Source: Manis javanica
Lineage: Eukaryota; Chordata; Mammalia; Pholidota; Manidae
Assembly (NCBI RefSeq): GCF_040802235.1
Contig: NC_133172.1
Location: forward strand, 27,361,738 to 27,425,737
Direction: 5' to 3'
Length of the DNA: 64,000 nt
Shown one piece after another: positions 23,329-36,485 of the stretch; the stretch's first letter is position 1; the number at the start of each line of letters is the position of its first letter. The notes under the pieces were generated by a model, which had not been told where the DNA came from, ran no database searches, and saw nothing but the letters and a program-made list of their open reading frames with translations. The translations under genes were made by a program, and so were the position numbers.

Positions 23329-25379
23329 CATCCCCATAAATGAGAAGTCCACAGTCCTCAGAGGGTGCTGGGGGTTAGCTCTCCACCACAGGAGCCCGAG
23401 CCTGCTTCTTGTGGCACAAACCCCCACTGCTTCCAGCCCACTGAGCCACCCCAGGCCTTTGCCATCTTTGACATAATCACATCCTATAGTTTGGATGATA
23501 TTTGATCCTAAAGCATTCCTGGGCTCTGTCTCCCCTCTCAGGTGCACCAGTGTCTTCATGCACTGCTGGGGTTCTGTCAAGCTGCCCTCCATTCTGGTGG
23601 CCAAATCATTTCTTGCCTCCACTGGTAAACAAGGCAACAGGGCTTGATGAAGGAGCTCCTTCTTTGTGGGCAGAGCAGCTGCCTTCCCTTCATTAAAATG
23701 TTTGTCAGCTGTTTCCTGTTCGCGTCTCAGGCTGGTTTGAATCTTCAGGAAAGTCAGATACTTTACTCACTGGGCAATTATTTCTTCTTATTAAAAATCT
23801 CTTTTCCTCCATGTGACCAATATGCAGTTCTCCATCATGGTGTCTCCAAGGGACACTCCTACCTCATCTACCCATCACCACCTCCATTTGGTTTATGCTA
23901 TGATCCCACCAGCTGAGATGGAGCAGTCAGGCCTCCACCTTTGGAGTTTGAGCCCTACAGGCTTGCCTGCCCTCTGAGCATCCACTTGCCCAGGGAGGGC
24001 AAGCTGGCCCATGTTCTGGGCCATTCTCTCCCTCGTCCCTTGTGAAGGTCCCCGGCCATGAGAGAGGGCTGTGACAGTACTCACAGCACAAAACCCATGG
24101 TTGCCAACACTCAGAGGACATCCTTACAGCTAGTAGTCAGCATGTGGCATCTCTGCTCCTCAGAGATGATCTTGTCACAGTTGCACTGCACACCCCTTCA
24201 GGGCTGTGTCCTCAGGAGTCTCCCCGGTGCAGCTGCCTTGAGGCCTGTGCAAGCCTCTCCTGCAGCTTCCCTGACTTCTTCCCCACCTTCTGCCCAGCCT
24301 GCATTGGTTTTCTGCACTGCTGGGCTTGAGGGAAGATGGAGCAAGAAAACTCCAGAAAGTTACACCCAGAGGGAAGAGCCCAGATATAAAATGTTTTAAA
24401 AAGAAAGGAAAATGTCCATGGTCTTGGAAATGTCTATGTCAGATTGTTTTCACACCTATTTTGGAAAAGGGCAAGTTCACCCATTGGTGCTGGCCTTCCC
24501 CAGCGTACTCTGCCCCTACTTCACCTTAAAATGTAGAAAGTATTGGTTGACTCCTCTGTATCAGGCAAGGTTCCAGGTGCTGCGACAAACTTCTGTCCAA
24601 TCTGAATTTATCTTTTCAGTGGATGAGAGCAGAACTTCGGCTGACTGGGAAACATTAAGAAGACAAAGTGTGACCTAGAGTGAAGGGCTGAAGGGCAGTG
24701 GCTCCTGTAGTCTGGGTGCAGGTCCGTCTCAGAGGAGGCAGCTTGCACCTGTCTGGTCTAGCAGTCTCTACCCCATCCTCCTCTAGAAACAACACTTTCA
24801 AGATCAGAAAGTCTAGTAGTAAACCTTGATGGCATTGCCAAAAGCTAAGTAAAGCCTCTAGGAAAGATTTTAATACCTGAGAAAAGAGATCTTCATTCCC
24901 AGCAAACAAAAGGGAGACTTATTTTGGTTAAATATCCAATTTCAAGTTGCTTTTATTGTTGTTGTTCTTGTGTTTCTGTTGTGCCAGATAAAGGAGAGGA
25001 AAGCTGCAATCCCTTGAAGAGCATAAAAGCAGTAGATTATTGGAAGGCAGATCTGTGGGCATCTTCCTCTAGGGTCACCAGCCATGTTTTGATGCACATA
25101 CTGGGCGGAGGGGGTTGTACAAAAGGTGACCAGGTGATTTGGCAGTAAGTATCCAAAGCCTTGAAAACACACTTTGTCTTTTCATATGCTCTCAATTATT
25201 TCCTTTAAATAAATTCCTAGAAATGGAATTTAGCTGCAGTGAGATTCAACACTTTGAAGTAGTTTCAAGTTCAATAAATGGGCTTCAAAATGATAAAGGC
25301 ATTTTACTTTTGAACATTTTATTGTACCAACATTTTGTAAATTCTATTTGGCTTCCAATATCTGTCCACATTAGGAACG
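23329..25379. other. Intergenic, largely unassigned
   Basis: No coding exon supported. A weak antisense L2-like patch may lie at about 24540-24680. Open frames of 60-113 residues here lack any recognised domain. Confidence 0.4.
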
Positions 25380-25745
25380 TTATGGGCTCAATTGTATCCC
25401 CCCAAAATTCTTATGTAGAAGTTCCTAACCCCCAGTACCCCAGAATGTGACTGTATTTGGAGCCAGAGACTTAAGAAGTAATTAAGGTAAAATGAGGTCA
25501 TATGGGTGGGCCCTAATCCAACATGACTGGTGTCCTTATAAGAGGAGATGAGGACACAGACATGCATAGAAGGAAGAGCGTGTGAGGACAGAGGGAGGAC
25601 AGCCCTCTGCAAGCTGAGGAGATGGGCCTCAGGAGAAACCAATCCTGCCCACACCATGACCTTGGACATCCAGCCTCTAGAAATGTGAGAAAATGAATAT
25701 CTACTGTTTAAGACACCCAGACTGTGGTATGACAACCCAAGCATA
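25380..25745 (+). mobile_element. MaLR (MLT1-like) LTR
   Basis: Block order of a MaLR-type LTR: 'ccccccaaaattcttatgta', 'cagaatgtgactgtatttgg', 'gggtgggccctaatccaaca', 'tggtgtccttataagaggag', 'ttggacatccagcctctaga', 'taagacacccagactgtggt'. Confidence 0.75.
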
Positions 25746-26559
25746 CCAATTTGCTCATTATTAAGATGCTCATTTTTAAACTTGGTACCTGCCTCTCCTT
25801 AAATTTTTTATAATTGCTATGTGCTAAACCACAGGGTTGTCAACTAGCAGAGAGTGAACTGAGCTCTACAAGGGTTTTTATACTATTTCCCCAAATTCTT
25901 AAAGCAATATTTAACTGGAGAAGGGGTGGGGAGTTTCCCCACAAATGTAAAACTTAAATTCTTTTTTAAAAATAAAATGTTTTTTTAGAAACAACTTGCA
26001 AATTCCACTGATGCACATTATAAATGTTGGAAAGATGGCTGCCCAGAATTCCACAAAGGTGATGGCCACAACTATTCTGCATGACAGCTTGGAAGAAATG
26101 GATTTTGTGGAACTTCAATCATTGTGATAATTCACAGGAGGATTATCTGCCTCATGAGAGATGTTTAAAGCCAAGAGGTACACAATCAATTGCCTAATAA
26201 CATATCAAACTCAGAAGTCCTGTCCCCCATGCAATCCTAGAGAATAAACTTCTCAGGGGCAGGGGCAGTGGTGGGTAAAGTAGTATACACCTCTACTTTA
26301 TTCCTCTTTTGAAAATCCCATTATCTGCAACACTTAACACTGAACCAGGCAAAAAGTAGCCAGCACATATTTCCAGATTCACTGACTGATGACAAACCTT
26401 AAAACCCACATCAAGGAGTCTGAATATACGTGAACATAGTCATTGACTGCTGGTACAAATAATTGATCTTTTAATAGTCAAAGAAATGTAAAATATTTCA
26501 ATGTTGTTTTTAATTTTTGTCAATCTGATAGGTGGAAAGTTTTAAACATATACTTCTTA
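25746..26559. other. Intergenic, nothing recognised
   Basis: No gene or clear repeat. Confidence 0.4.
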
Positions 26560-26960
26560 AAGCAGTATGATTCATAATACCCAAAAAATGTAAACAAACC
26601 AAATGTCCATCGGTGGATAAATGGATAAACAAATGGTAACACATATGTGCAAGGGAGTATATTCAGCTATAGAAACAAAGTACTGATACATGCTACAACA
26701 TGTAAGAATTATTATAGTCCAGTGAAAGAAGCCAGACAAAAAAGGGTATATACTGCATGATTCCATTTACATGCTCTATACAGACAAGGCAAATCCACAG
26801 AGAGAAAGCAGATGGAGGTGTGGGAGAAATAGGGAGTGATTATTCAATGAGTATAGAGTGTTTTCCTGAGGATAGTGAAAAAGTCTGGAACCAGAGAGAA
26901 TTGGTGGTTGCACAGCACTGTGAATACACAGTCACTGCTATTCCTTGAAACACCTTTAAG
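26560..26960 (+). mobile_element. Old L1 3' end
   Basis: Old L1 ORF2 C-terminal/3' UTR order: 'caaatgtccatcggtggata', 'tactgcatgattccatttac', then 'ggaaccagagagaattggtg'. Strongly diverged and frameshifted. Confidence 0.8.
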
Positions 26961-26974
26961 AAATACTTTCACAG

Positions 26975-27100
26975 TGGTCAAGAGAAACTCCCTTACCTTT
27001 TCTGGGCTTAACCCATAAAGTGGAACAATTTGTTGTGAGGAATTAAAATGCTCACACAGTGCAGGGCACATAGGCAGTGCTTAATAAATGGCAGCTTAAG
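26975..27100 (+). repeat. MIR fragment
   Basis: 3' part of MIR in plus orientation: 'ccataaagtggaacaatttg', 'ttgtgaggaattaaaatgct', 'gcagtgcttaataaatggc'. Confidence 0.75.
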
Positions 27101-27109
27101 AAAATTTCA

Positions 27110-27620
27110 GGGGGGAAATAATACATTCAATAACATACACAAATCTTAAGCGAACAACCTGATGAACTTATATGTACACACCTATGTACCCTTCCCAGAT
27201 TGAGAGCAGGCCTCTCCAGCACAGCAAAGATCTCCTTCAAACCCCCTTCTAAATAGGCCCCCAACCAAAGGTATACCAATTACTCTTTCTTCTGTCATAC
27301 AGATTAAGTTTGCCTATTTTTTAAATTCCTTTAAATGGAATCATGTAGATTCTGATATTTGGCATCTGGCTTCTTTAACATTGTATGAAAAATTTACCCT
27401 TGTTGTTGTATGTAATAGACTGGTCTATGACCAGGCTACATTTACACATCCATCTACTGTTGGTAGACATTTGGGTTCTCTGTAGTTTGGAACTAGTATG
27501 AACAATGCCACTATGAACTCATTCCTTGTAGGTCTGAAGCTGGGAGTAAAATTGCTAGGTCATAGTGTGCATATATGTTGAGTTTTAGTAGAGACAATTA
27601 TATTTTTCCAGTCACCTAAA
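27110..27620 (-). mobile_element. Old L1 3' end, antisense
   Basis: Antisense ancient L1 3' UTR and ORF2 end: 'tttaaatggaatcatgtaga', 'ggcatctggcttctttaaca', 'ctgttggtagacatttgggt', 'agtaaaattgctaggtcata'. Confidence 0.8.
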
Positions 27621-28043
27621 ATGCCCCTCTAAGATATACTCCAATCCCTGACCAGTCTTAAACACTCTAGGGTAACCAACTCACCTGGTCTGCCCAGGAT
27701 GGAAAGGTTTCCAGCACATGGAACTTTCAGTGCTAAAACCAGGCAAGTCTTTGGCAAACCTGGATACCCAGTTTACAGCACTCTCTCCTTCTCTGAATAC
27801 TGGATCATTTGACTTAATGTGAGGTACTATGGGACTTTTTCTAGGTTTCTCCCCACCTACGGAAGTTCCTTAAAAGCAGGAGCTAGATCATCCATATTCT
27901 TCACATTCTCACAATGCCCAGCAGAATGCCTTATACACAGCATTCTAGTTAAGTCACTGGGTCATTAGTTATTAAGTCACTCAGACATTATCATAGAAAT
28001 AGTTGAGACAGACATTAAGGAACACTTTAAGACATTAACTGAA
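27621..28043. other. Unassigned, with a short L2-like end
   Basis: About 27855-27960 resembles the last part of L2 ('cttaaaagcaggagctagat', 'atgcccagcagaatgcctta'). Nothing else recognised. Confidence 0.4.
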
Positions 28044-28062
28044 AGACATCAGCAAAACTACT

Positions 28063-28193
28063 TTTTTTTATTAAAGTATTATTGATATATACTCTTATGA
28101 AGGTTTCACATGAAAAAAACAATGTGGTTACTACAGTCACTCATATTATCGTGTCCCCCTCATACCCCATTAGTCACTGCCCACCAGTGTAGT
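28063..28193 (-). mobile_element. 5'-truncated L1 3' end, antisense, with target duplication
   Basis: Starts with the T-run of an antisense tail; the rest is the reverse complement of the local L1 3' UTR ('gaaggtttcacatgaaaaaa', 'ggttactacagtcactcata'). Flanked by a 19-bp duplication beginning agacatcag at 28044-28062 and 28194-28212, with one mismatch. Only about 130 bp was copied. Confidence 0.9.
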
Positions 28194-28212
28194 AGACATC
28201 AGTAAAACTACT

Positions 28213-28345
28213 AATCCCATCTCTTAAATGAGAAAACATGCAGATGGGTTATTCACATGTTCAAGGTCACATGCTGGTAGATATTACAGGTCAGAAAAAG
28301 GAATTTTCACACAAATCTAGATATTTAGAGTTCCGGGCTTTCTGC
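28213..28345 (-). repeat. MIR fragment, antisense
   Basis: 'ttaaatgagaaaacatgcag', 'ttcaaggtcacatgctggta', 'agatatttagagttccgggc' is a diverged antisense MIR. Confidence 0.55.
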
Positions 28346-28544
28346 AAACACACCACCAGGCAATAATGTAACAGCTGTGAGAGATCACGGATTAGCAGAT
28401 CTGTTTCTTGGCTTGAATATTAATCAGACCTCCTGATTTCAGCAGAACACAAAATAGTGTTAAGAAATAATACGGGTCAGGCAGGGCCCACCACCCTCAT
28501 TCCCTGAACAGTATTAAGGTACTATTCTACTGTGTCTTCCCTAT

Positions 28545-28730
28545 ACCAGGGGTTAATCTTAGCAGCACATCAAATTCTCCTGGGATGTCTTTAAAAATTG
28601 TTATGCCTGAACTGACTCTAGACCAGTAAATTCAAAATCTTATGAGGGGAGGGAGTAGGAGGCTAAGCATAAGGCTTTTTCTATTTTAAGTGCACCAAGT
28701 GACTCCAATATGCTGCCAAGTGCTAAAAAA
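28545..28730 (+). mobile_element. MER5A-like hAT-Charlie element
   Basis: 'aatcttagcagcacatcaaa', 'ttctcctgggatgtctttaa', 'aaaattgttatgcctgaact', and near-palindromic ends follow the MER5A order. About 180 bp, diverged. Confidence 0.65.
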
Positions 28731-31235
28731 CATTATACACTTCTCTAGCCCTGTGTCATTTTATAAAGCTAGCAAAGACAAGGAACATAAAAGGGCTGAA
28801 ATACAGGCTTGGTCTCTAGAAAAGGCTGGAGCAATAATGGGAGACTCAGACTCACATGCATGCACAGCTAATCCCATGAGTGAAGAACCTGAAATTCTAC
28901 CTTCATATTCTATGGTAATTATCCTTAGAATCTCTAGAAGAAAGTGCTGAAAAAACAAGATATTTATATCTTTCTAATCTCTAAAACAGTATCTTCTGAG
29001 AGCCTTCTATACTCCTGACATTTTCCATAACTTTAACACTGTCAAAAATTGGAAAGAGACTTGATCTCTTTCCTCAAGCTCCTAGATGCCCTAAAGACAT
29101 GCTACAAAAAAATACCTGTAGGCCAACATCTCCATCTTGGGAAAAGTAGTTTAACTTTACTATAGTCAATATTTGCTTTCATATTCTCAGCTCTTTCCAT
29201 TATGCAGTTAATTTCATATGTATAAGCACTTGCCTAACATTACCAATTCACATCAGTCTCCCTTCCAGAAATACTTCTTGGGTACCGTGTCCCACAGCAC
29301 AGCTTCCTCCCATCCTCTGCCCCAGCATACTCCCCGCCACCCTTGAGCAAATCAGTCATTACATTCCACAAAGCCAGGCAGAACCATCCCCTGTCAATTC
29401 CCGGATAGTCAATTACAGGCTGGACATAGGCACCTTACACTGATTAAAAAAAGAATTACAGCCATTGATGCTGCTTTTCAAATTAAGGGCAACATCTATG
29501 TAATATGGAATTACAGAGAATTGGCTTAACAATATGGTTATTTAAAATAACAGAAAATTGGATTTAGAGGAAAACTGTGACCAAGACAATGTGACTTTCC
29601 AGAAACGAGTAGGAAATCTGTTACCTGTCTAAATCAGTAAGATCGAAAGACCTCAGAGAACTATAAACTCTAACCTAATATCGAAACTGTGTTGAGAAGT
29701 CAAAATGTTAATTTCCTCCAGCACTGGAGAGGATTTGTCTCACTAGCAAATATTAGATAGAAACACCTTGTCAAAAATAATTCCCCAATGACTCCGAGCA
29801 CTTTAATAATGACAACAGATTTGAAATGCATTTGAGAAGCAATGACAGGGAATTAAATAGATTTCTAGTGCTATAAAGCTTAATATTACTTTAGAAAGTG
29901 TTAAACTGTCTGCTCATCTTCCTTGCAGCTCATTTGGTACCTTGTAAGCACTAAAGAAAAGCTAAGGGCAGGAGCACTTTATCAATGTACCAGAAGCCAC
30001 ACCACTATTAGTATGCCTAACACCTTCAGAAAGTTTTTGAAAGATCTAAAATAAAACAGTATGTGAGTTCATAAAAGCCTTGATGAAAAATATCACCATC
30101 TATCACCTAGAGAGCTGCCTGTAGCTCAAGGGCCAACTATAAATTAAGGATACTTGATTTTGCAAGAACATTCACAAGTAACTGCAATGTATTATGCTTC
30201 CCATGAAAATAATGCAAAGATTTTAATTAGTTCTTAATTGCTTGCTAAATTGGTCTGATTTTATTCAAAATGGCCTTTAAAGAGCTACACACCAAGATTA
30301 TTTCCAATATTTCAGGGAGAAAGTTGTCAGCCCACCTAGCCTGAAAGTAATAAAAGCTCAACTTCAGAAGTATGCACATGGTGAGTTCACACATGCTTCT
30401 TAGTAGGGTAGGATCTTATTTGTCAACCAGCCTTGACCTTACCCACACAAATTAGCCTGAATGCAGAAAACTCTTAATTTTGGATGTGAGCCAACCAAAC
30501 TAGTTTCTTGCTGAGATTCTGGAATGTGAATATGTTCTACTGAAAGAGTTAATGCCCTGTGAAACCACCCTACCAATACCTCGCTTTATTTAAATGTCCT
30601 AAGAATGCTTTTATGATCAAATACCAACCGTTCTAGTAAATATTTCAACAGAAATGAGCTAGAGAAACTTGCAAATTTGACCTAGTTACCAATTGGCTAT
30701 CAATATAGAGTCATCCACTTCTTTTGGAAATGGTTCCAACCTGGAGAATTCAAGACTTCCAGTTTTAGTAAAGATTGAGTAACAAGTATCAGATTTACCC
30801 TCCTGCCTTAATGAAGTAGAAAACTGGACAGAACATATGAGACAATGATTGTTCAGACACAGACAACAAACAGGTAACACGGGCCTCTGATACTTGAGAA
30901 GGGAAACAAAAAGGGTAAGCTGTATAATTATAACAGCTTACTGCCTGCAGGCAGTGTCCAGGCCTCAGCACAGGGAGGGTAAACAGACAGTTGATTCACT
31001 AAGGTAAGGAAGTAGAAATCAGAGTTCAGAGGTCAAGGCTCCCAGAATTTGCAAAGCAGAGTACTGGAGGAGGGAGATGCACAGATAGAGCTTCAGACAC
31101 CTGCAGTGGGTGCCCCTGGTATTGGCTGAGTACCAACCTGCAAATGTGTGAGGATAAACTACCCAAGGATGGGGAAAGGTCACTGGAAAGAATAAGCAGA
31201 AAAAATCTCACTCCTACTAGTCACAGTGAAAATAC
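28731..31235. other. Unique-looking intergenic sequence
   Basis: About 2.5 kb with no repeat family recognised. The part at about 29650-30420 is AT-rich with clustered homeodomain-like words ('ttaattagttcttaattgct' near 30222). Whether it is conserved cannot be judged from one sequence. Confidence 0.4.
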
Positions 31236-32489
31236 TTCATAAGACATAAGTACCAGATAGAATTTCAAAAAAAAAAAAGGGAGGGATGGGAAATAAAATA
31301 AATGTTAGACTGAAAGCTGCTCTGGATCTGCCCAAACAAAGCTTAAAAGCAAACATTCAAAGAATCCAAATGATTCCAAATAGCTGTAATTCAGAAAAAA
31401 GCCAACACAATTTAAAGGAATAAAACAGATTACATCAATAATATGAAATACTTAATGTCCATCATCCAATCAGAAATAAGCAGACAGCAATGAAACCGGA
31501 AAATATAACGCATAACTAAAAGAAAAAAACAATCAATAAAAACAGACCCAGAAGCAACAGAGAGGATAAATCTATCAAATAAGGATACTGAAATAGCCAT
31601 TATAAATATGCACAATATGTTTTCAAGTAGAAGAATACCCGATTGTGATAAAAAGAGAAAGGAAAGATATTAAAAAGAGTCCCCAAAAAAACATCTTGGG
31701 ATAAAAAATATATATCTGAAGTGAAAAATTCACTGGATGAGATTAATAGCAGTTAAAACAGTGCAAAAGAAAAGATTAGTAAACTTGAAGACATAGAAAT
31801 AGAAATGATCCAAAATGAATAAAGCATCAGTGACCTGTAGGACAAAATAAAAGTAGTATGTGCATAATTGGAGTTAAGAGAGATGAGAGAGATGGTGACA
31901 GAAAAAATCTGAAAAAATAAACTCACAAAATGAAGAAGTATAAGCTCCATGCAGAATAAACATAAAGAAATCCACACAAAGATACAGGATGAGGAAACTG
32001 CTGAAAACCAGTAATAAAATCTTTAAATGGCTAGGAGAAAAAGATACATGTCAGAAATTATGTAAGCCAAATGACAGTGGAGCAACATCTTTAAATAGTG
32101 AAATAATCTCTCAATTTGGAATTCTCTAAACAGCAAAATTTATCTTTCAAAAATTAAGGCATTTTCAGGCAGCTGGAAGATTCATTTGCAGCAGACCTGT
32201 ACTAAAAGAAATGATAAAGGAAGTTATTCAGGATCAAGTTATTTGGATCTTCACGTAAGAATGAAGAGCACCAAAAATGGCATTATATTAGTAAACATAA
32301 AAGACATTTATTTTTTAATCTCTCTAAAGGATAATAGTTTAAAGCAAATATAACAGCAAAATATTGAAGAGTTATAATACATGTTAGGAGTAAAATGTTT
32401 GATAACAATAGCACAGAAGGGGGGAATGGACCTTACATGTAAGGTGATAAAATATTATTTGGAAGTAGTATGTGTATATTGTAAACCCT

Positions 32490-32700
32490 TAAGCAGGAGT
32501 TACTAAACTCAGGCCACAGGACAAATCCAGCTGCTGCCTATTTAATTTTTCTACAGTTCAAAAACCAAGAAAAGTTTTTACATTTTTACAGTGGGGCAAA
32601 GGGAGCAGGCAGGGAGATGTAAGACCATATATTTCATACAAAACATAAAATATTTACCATCTGGTTCCTTAGATAAAAAGTTGCTGAGGCCTGTCTTAGA
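32490..32700 (+). mobile_element. hAT-Charlie-like nonautonomous element in old L1
   Basis: 'actcaggccacaggacaaat', 'ccagctgctgcctatttaat', later 'aaatatttaccatctggttc' and 'agttgctgaggcc' match the ends and centre of a MER20-related hAT-Charlie element. Confidence 0.6.
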
Positions 32701-32915
32701 GTAGGATTTCTCAACCTTGGCACAACTGACATTTTGGGCCAAAATGTCATTCTGTGATGTGGGGGTAATCCTGTGCACTGTAAGCATCCTGGCCTTTACC
32801 TAATAAATGCCTTAGCACCCCCACCCATGTTGAGACAGCCAAAAATGTCTCCAGATATTGGCAAGTGCCCTTTTGTGTGGGGTTAGGATACCAAACTTGC
32901 CTCTAGTTGAGAACT
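32701..32915 (+). mobile_element. hAT-type MITE with inverted ends
   Basis: Runs from 'ggatttctcaaccttggcac' to 'ctctagttgagaactattg', which are imperfect inverted repeats. Internal blocks 'tgacattttgggccaaaatg' and 'aatgtctccagatattggca' are of a widespread mammalian DNA-transposon repeat. Subfamily not named. Confidence 0.65.
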
Positions 32916-34090
32916 ATTGCCCTAAAGCACAACTTAAAAAAAAAAGTATAGGTAAGAAAGAAGCCAACACTACAGACAAAATGGACCCAGTAAAAAAAAA
33001 TTTTAAACCCTCAATCCAAAAGAAGACAGGAGAAGAAAAAAAAGATTTTTCAGATAAGACAAAAAAATATGAACCATGAAATAAAATATTGGTAAACCAG
33101 ACTTAAATAAAATTTAAACTTCTACTGCTCAAATGATGCTATTAAGAAAATGAAAATCCAAGTCACAGACAGAAAGAAAATATTTGCAGAACATATATTT
33201 GATTTAAATCTTGTATCTAGAATTAAGAACAAACATACCTTACAACTCAAGAAGACAACCTGATTTGGGAGGGGGTGGTTTGGTGTGGGAATAGGCAAAA
33301 GATTTGAATAAACACTTCACTAAAGATACAGAAAGTTAATTAGCACATGAAACTTATTAATCATAACGGAAATGTGAATTAAAACCACAATGAGCTGTCA
33401 CTGCATATCCACTAAAACACTTAAAATTTTTAAATTGACAATATCATGTATTGACAAGGACACAGAGCAACTAAAACTCTCATGCACTGATGGTACGAAA
33501 GCAAAGTGGAATAATCACTTTGGAAAACAATTTGGAGATTTCAAATAAAGTAATGTGCACTTCCTATACAGCCCAGCAACCCCACTCACAGGTATTTACC
33601 CCCAGAGGAATGAAAAAATATGGTCAGACAAATATTTTTACCCAAATATTCTTAGCAACTTTACCCATAATAAGCAAATGCTGCAAACAACCCAGTGGCC
33701 ACAACTGGTGAATGAATAGAAAATACTAAATATCCACACAGTGGAAAACTACTCAACAATAAAAAGAAATAAGTTACTGCACATGAAACAACTTATACAT
33801 ATTTTTATGCTAACTTAAGATGGACACAAATGACTGAGTCATTATTTTTATATGTAATTCTAGAAAAGGCAAAAATGGTGACAGCAGAGCAATGGTTGCC
33901 AGGGCCCAAGGGTGGGGGAAAAGGCCTAACTGCAAAGTAAAATGAGGGAACTTTTAGAGATGATGGAAACATTCATTATTGTGATTATTGTTGTTGTTAT
34001 ACACTTGATATTATTTGTTAAGACTCAGAGAACTGTATACTTGAAATTGATTATTGTGATTCTATCAAAAAACTGACAAAAGCTAATTAA

Positions 34091-34444
34091 GGAAAAAAAA
34101 CACTCAATAACGAAGGTTTCAAAAAATAAGAATGGAGTGGGAGTGAGACTGTATTTTCCTCAAGTCATTTTATCAGGAAAAACAGCTTGCTACATGTAGG
34201 GTGACTATGAAATAGGTCTGGTCAAATTTGATTGAGTGCTAGTGATTAGGATCCTTGTAACACAATATAGACTTAGATGGAGATTATTAGTTAGTGGGTA
34301 AACAGTAGGCAAATAAAGAAATTTAGTATGATTGAAAGTAAGGGGTGGAATAAATGAATTATCAATAGTATTGAGAGAACTTGCTAACCATCTGAAGAAA
34401 GACTTCTACCTCATACCGTACACAAAAGTAATGATGGATGGATC
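34091..34444. other. Unassigned sequence between L1 copies
   Basis: No gene or clear repeat; it ends at the target site of L1-1. Confidence 0.4.
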
Positions 34445-35389
34445 AGAAATGTAAATTTGGATTAAAGATGGCAGCATGAGAGGTGAATCACAGGTTTCAT
34501 CCTAAACTGCATAGAATGCAAATATGTAATATAATTAATCCTGAAAGAATAACAGGAAAACAGGCTGTGCCAGACTGCAAACTCCTGGAGAAAAGAATAA
34601 ACCTCACGGAACAGGGTAACATACAAAAGCCATGGCCCAGCTGGACCCAAGCCCTTCCCCCACCCTAGCTCACCAGCAAGAGGAAGAAAAACGGAGCAGG
34701 AGGGAGTGGAGGTCTGGGGCTGCAGAACATCTAGCTCCAGAGATCTCCTCTGGGAGCACAAACCTACATTACATGGTGCTCTCGTGATTGGGGGGGGGTT
34801 GGAAAGCTAAGACAGGCAGAATACATGGAGAGACTAAGATTATAGCCACTTGTGTAAAACAGGGATCCAGTCTGGGTGGTCAGTCTGAGAGACTTCCTAA
34901 CAGCGAGAGGACTGCTAAAGGGGCAAGGATTACACAGAGCTTACTGCTCAGGAGAAAGGAAGGGTAGAAAAAATTATCCAGGTGCACTTGGCCCAGGTTG
35001 GGAACTTTCACGATCATCAGACGCTCCATGACCCTGGCTGGCTATGCATCTCCAAGGACCCCCTCCATGATATGCAGCCTGCTGCACCTTCCTCCCAGGC
35101 AACCCGTACCTGGCTGACAAAACGGCAATCCCTGCCCTGGCGTCAGGCCAGCAAGAGGGAAGCCATGCCTACAGCAGCGAAAAACACAAAGCATAGAGGC
35201 TTATACCTGTGTGTTCAGCCCACGGGTTCAGGCAGTAGAGACAGGGATAGCATCTGGGAAGCAGGAAACAGCTCTTTCCTCCCCCGACGCATCAACACTG
35301 ATCCCCTGTGAACCCTGCCATTGCTCCAGGGGCTGAGCAGCTCCAAAGAGGAGAGGCTCTGGGCACTAGAGGGTGCCACAGACAAATAT

Positions 35390-36253
35390 GAAACATCAAA
35401 GGAAACTTGTTCAAAGCAAAATTATAAATAAATCAAAGAAAGAGTCAAATGAAATTGATGAAATGAATCTTCCTGAAGGAGATTTCAAAGAAAAATCATA
35501 AACATGTTCATGGAGGTATAGAAAAATATTTAAGTACTCAGGAATGAATTTCGGTCAGAGACCTAATCATTATAGAACACAGTATCAGAAATGAAACATA
35601 AAATGGAAGGTTTTAAAAGCAGATTATATATGGTGGAGGAGATGATAAATGAAATAGAAATTAGAGAAGAGGAACACAAGGCAGCTGAGGCACAGAGAGA
35701 AAAAAGGATCTTGAAGAATGAAAGAATATTGAGCAAACCGTGTGACCAATCCAAACAGAACAATATTCACATTATAGGAGTACCAGAAGAAGAAGAGAGA
35801 GAAAAGGGGATAGAAAGTGTCTTTGAGGAGGTAATTGTTGAAAACGTCCCCAGTCTGAGTAAGGAAATAGTCTCGCAGGCCATGGAGGTGCACAGACCTC
35901 CCAACACAAGTGACCCAAGAAAGACAACACCAAGACCTATAATAATCAAAATGACAAAGATCAAGGAAAAAGACAGACTCTTAAAAGTGGGCACAGAGAA
36001 TTAACATCACATACAAAGGAAAACCCATCAAGCTACCAACAGACTTCTCATCAGACACTTTACAAGCCAGAAGGAAGTGGCATAATATATTTAATGCAAT
36101 AAAGCAGAAGGGCCTGGAACCAAGAATACTTTATACAGCAAGATTATCATTTAAATTTGAAGGATGGAGTAAACAATTTCCAGAGGGGCAAAAAATGAGA
36201 GAATGTACCTCCCACAAGCCATCTATACAGTGTATTTTGGAGGGAATGCTATA
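35390..36253 (+). pseudogene. L1-1 ORF1 remnant
   Basis: ORF1p (RNA-binding trimer: coiled coil, RRM, C-terminal domain) is recognisable by alignment to the intact ORF1 of L1-3. The longest frame, 35591-36004, covers the RRM-side block 'NNIHIIGVPEEEEREKGIES' and the 'RKTTPRPIIIKM' block. It is split by stops on both sides. The C-terminal part, including a 'TPRILYT'-type stretch, follows in another frame. Confidence 0.8.
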
Positions 36254-36485
36254 GGTGGAGGTGTTCCTAAGGTTTAATAGCTGTCACCACAGGTAACAAA
36301 ACCACAATAAAGAAAGTAGAACAATTAATTACCAAGCAAATGCAAAATTAAATCAATAACCTCCAAAGTCAGTCAAGGGATAGACAAAGAGTACAGAATA
36401 TGATACCTAATATAGAAAGAATGGAGGAAGAAGAGAAAGGAGAGGAAGAGAACCTTTAGATTGTGTTTGTACTAGCATACTAAGT

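Larger units (their letters stand above)
31240..34090 (+). mobile_element. Ancient L1/HAL1, interrupted and internally deleted
   Basis: 31240-32480 follows an ancient L1/HAL1 ORF1 half, ending with 'aagaatgaagagcaccaaaa' and 'aaaatgtttgataacaatag'. After the hAT insertions, 32940-33110 continues the inter-ORF part. From about 33130 it jumps to the ORF2 C-terminal region ('ggaaatgtgaattaaaacca', 'ggtatttacccccagaggaa') and a 3' UTR ('gcaatggttgccagggccca'), so most of ORF2 is missing. No open frame survives. Confidence 0.7.

Noticed and set aside
22924..23637. Overlapping 113-150 residue frames on both strands near 23 kb
   Set aside because: They sit on the CAG/CCAGAGG-rich part of solo LTR E and its flank; frames are open on both strands because of composition.
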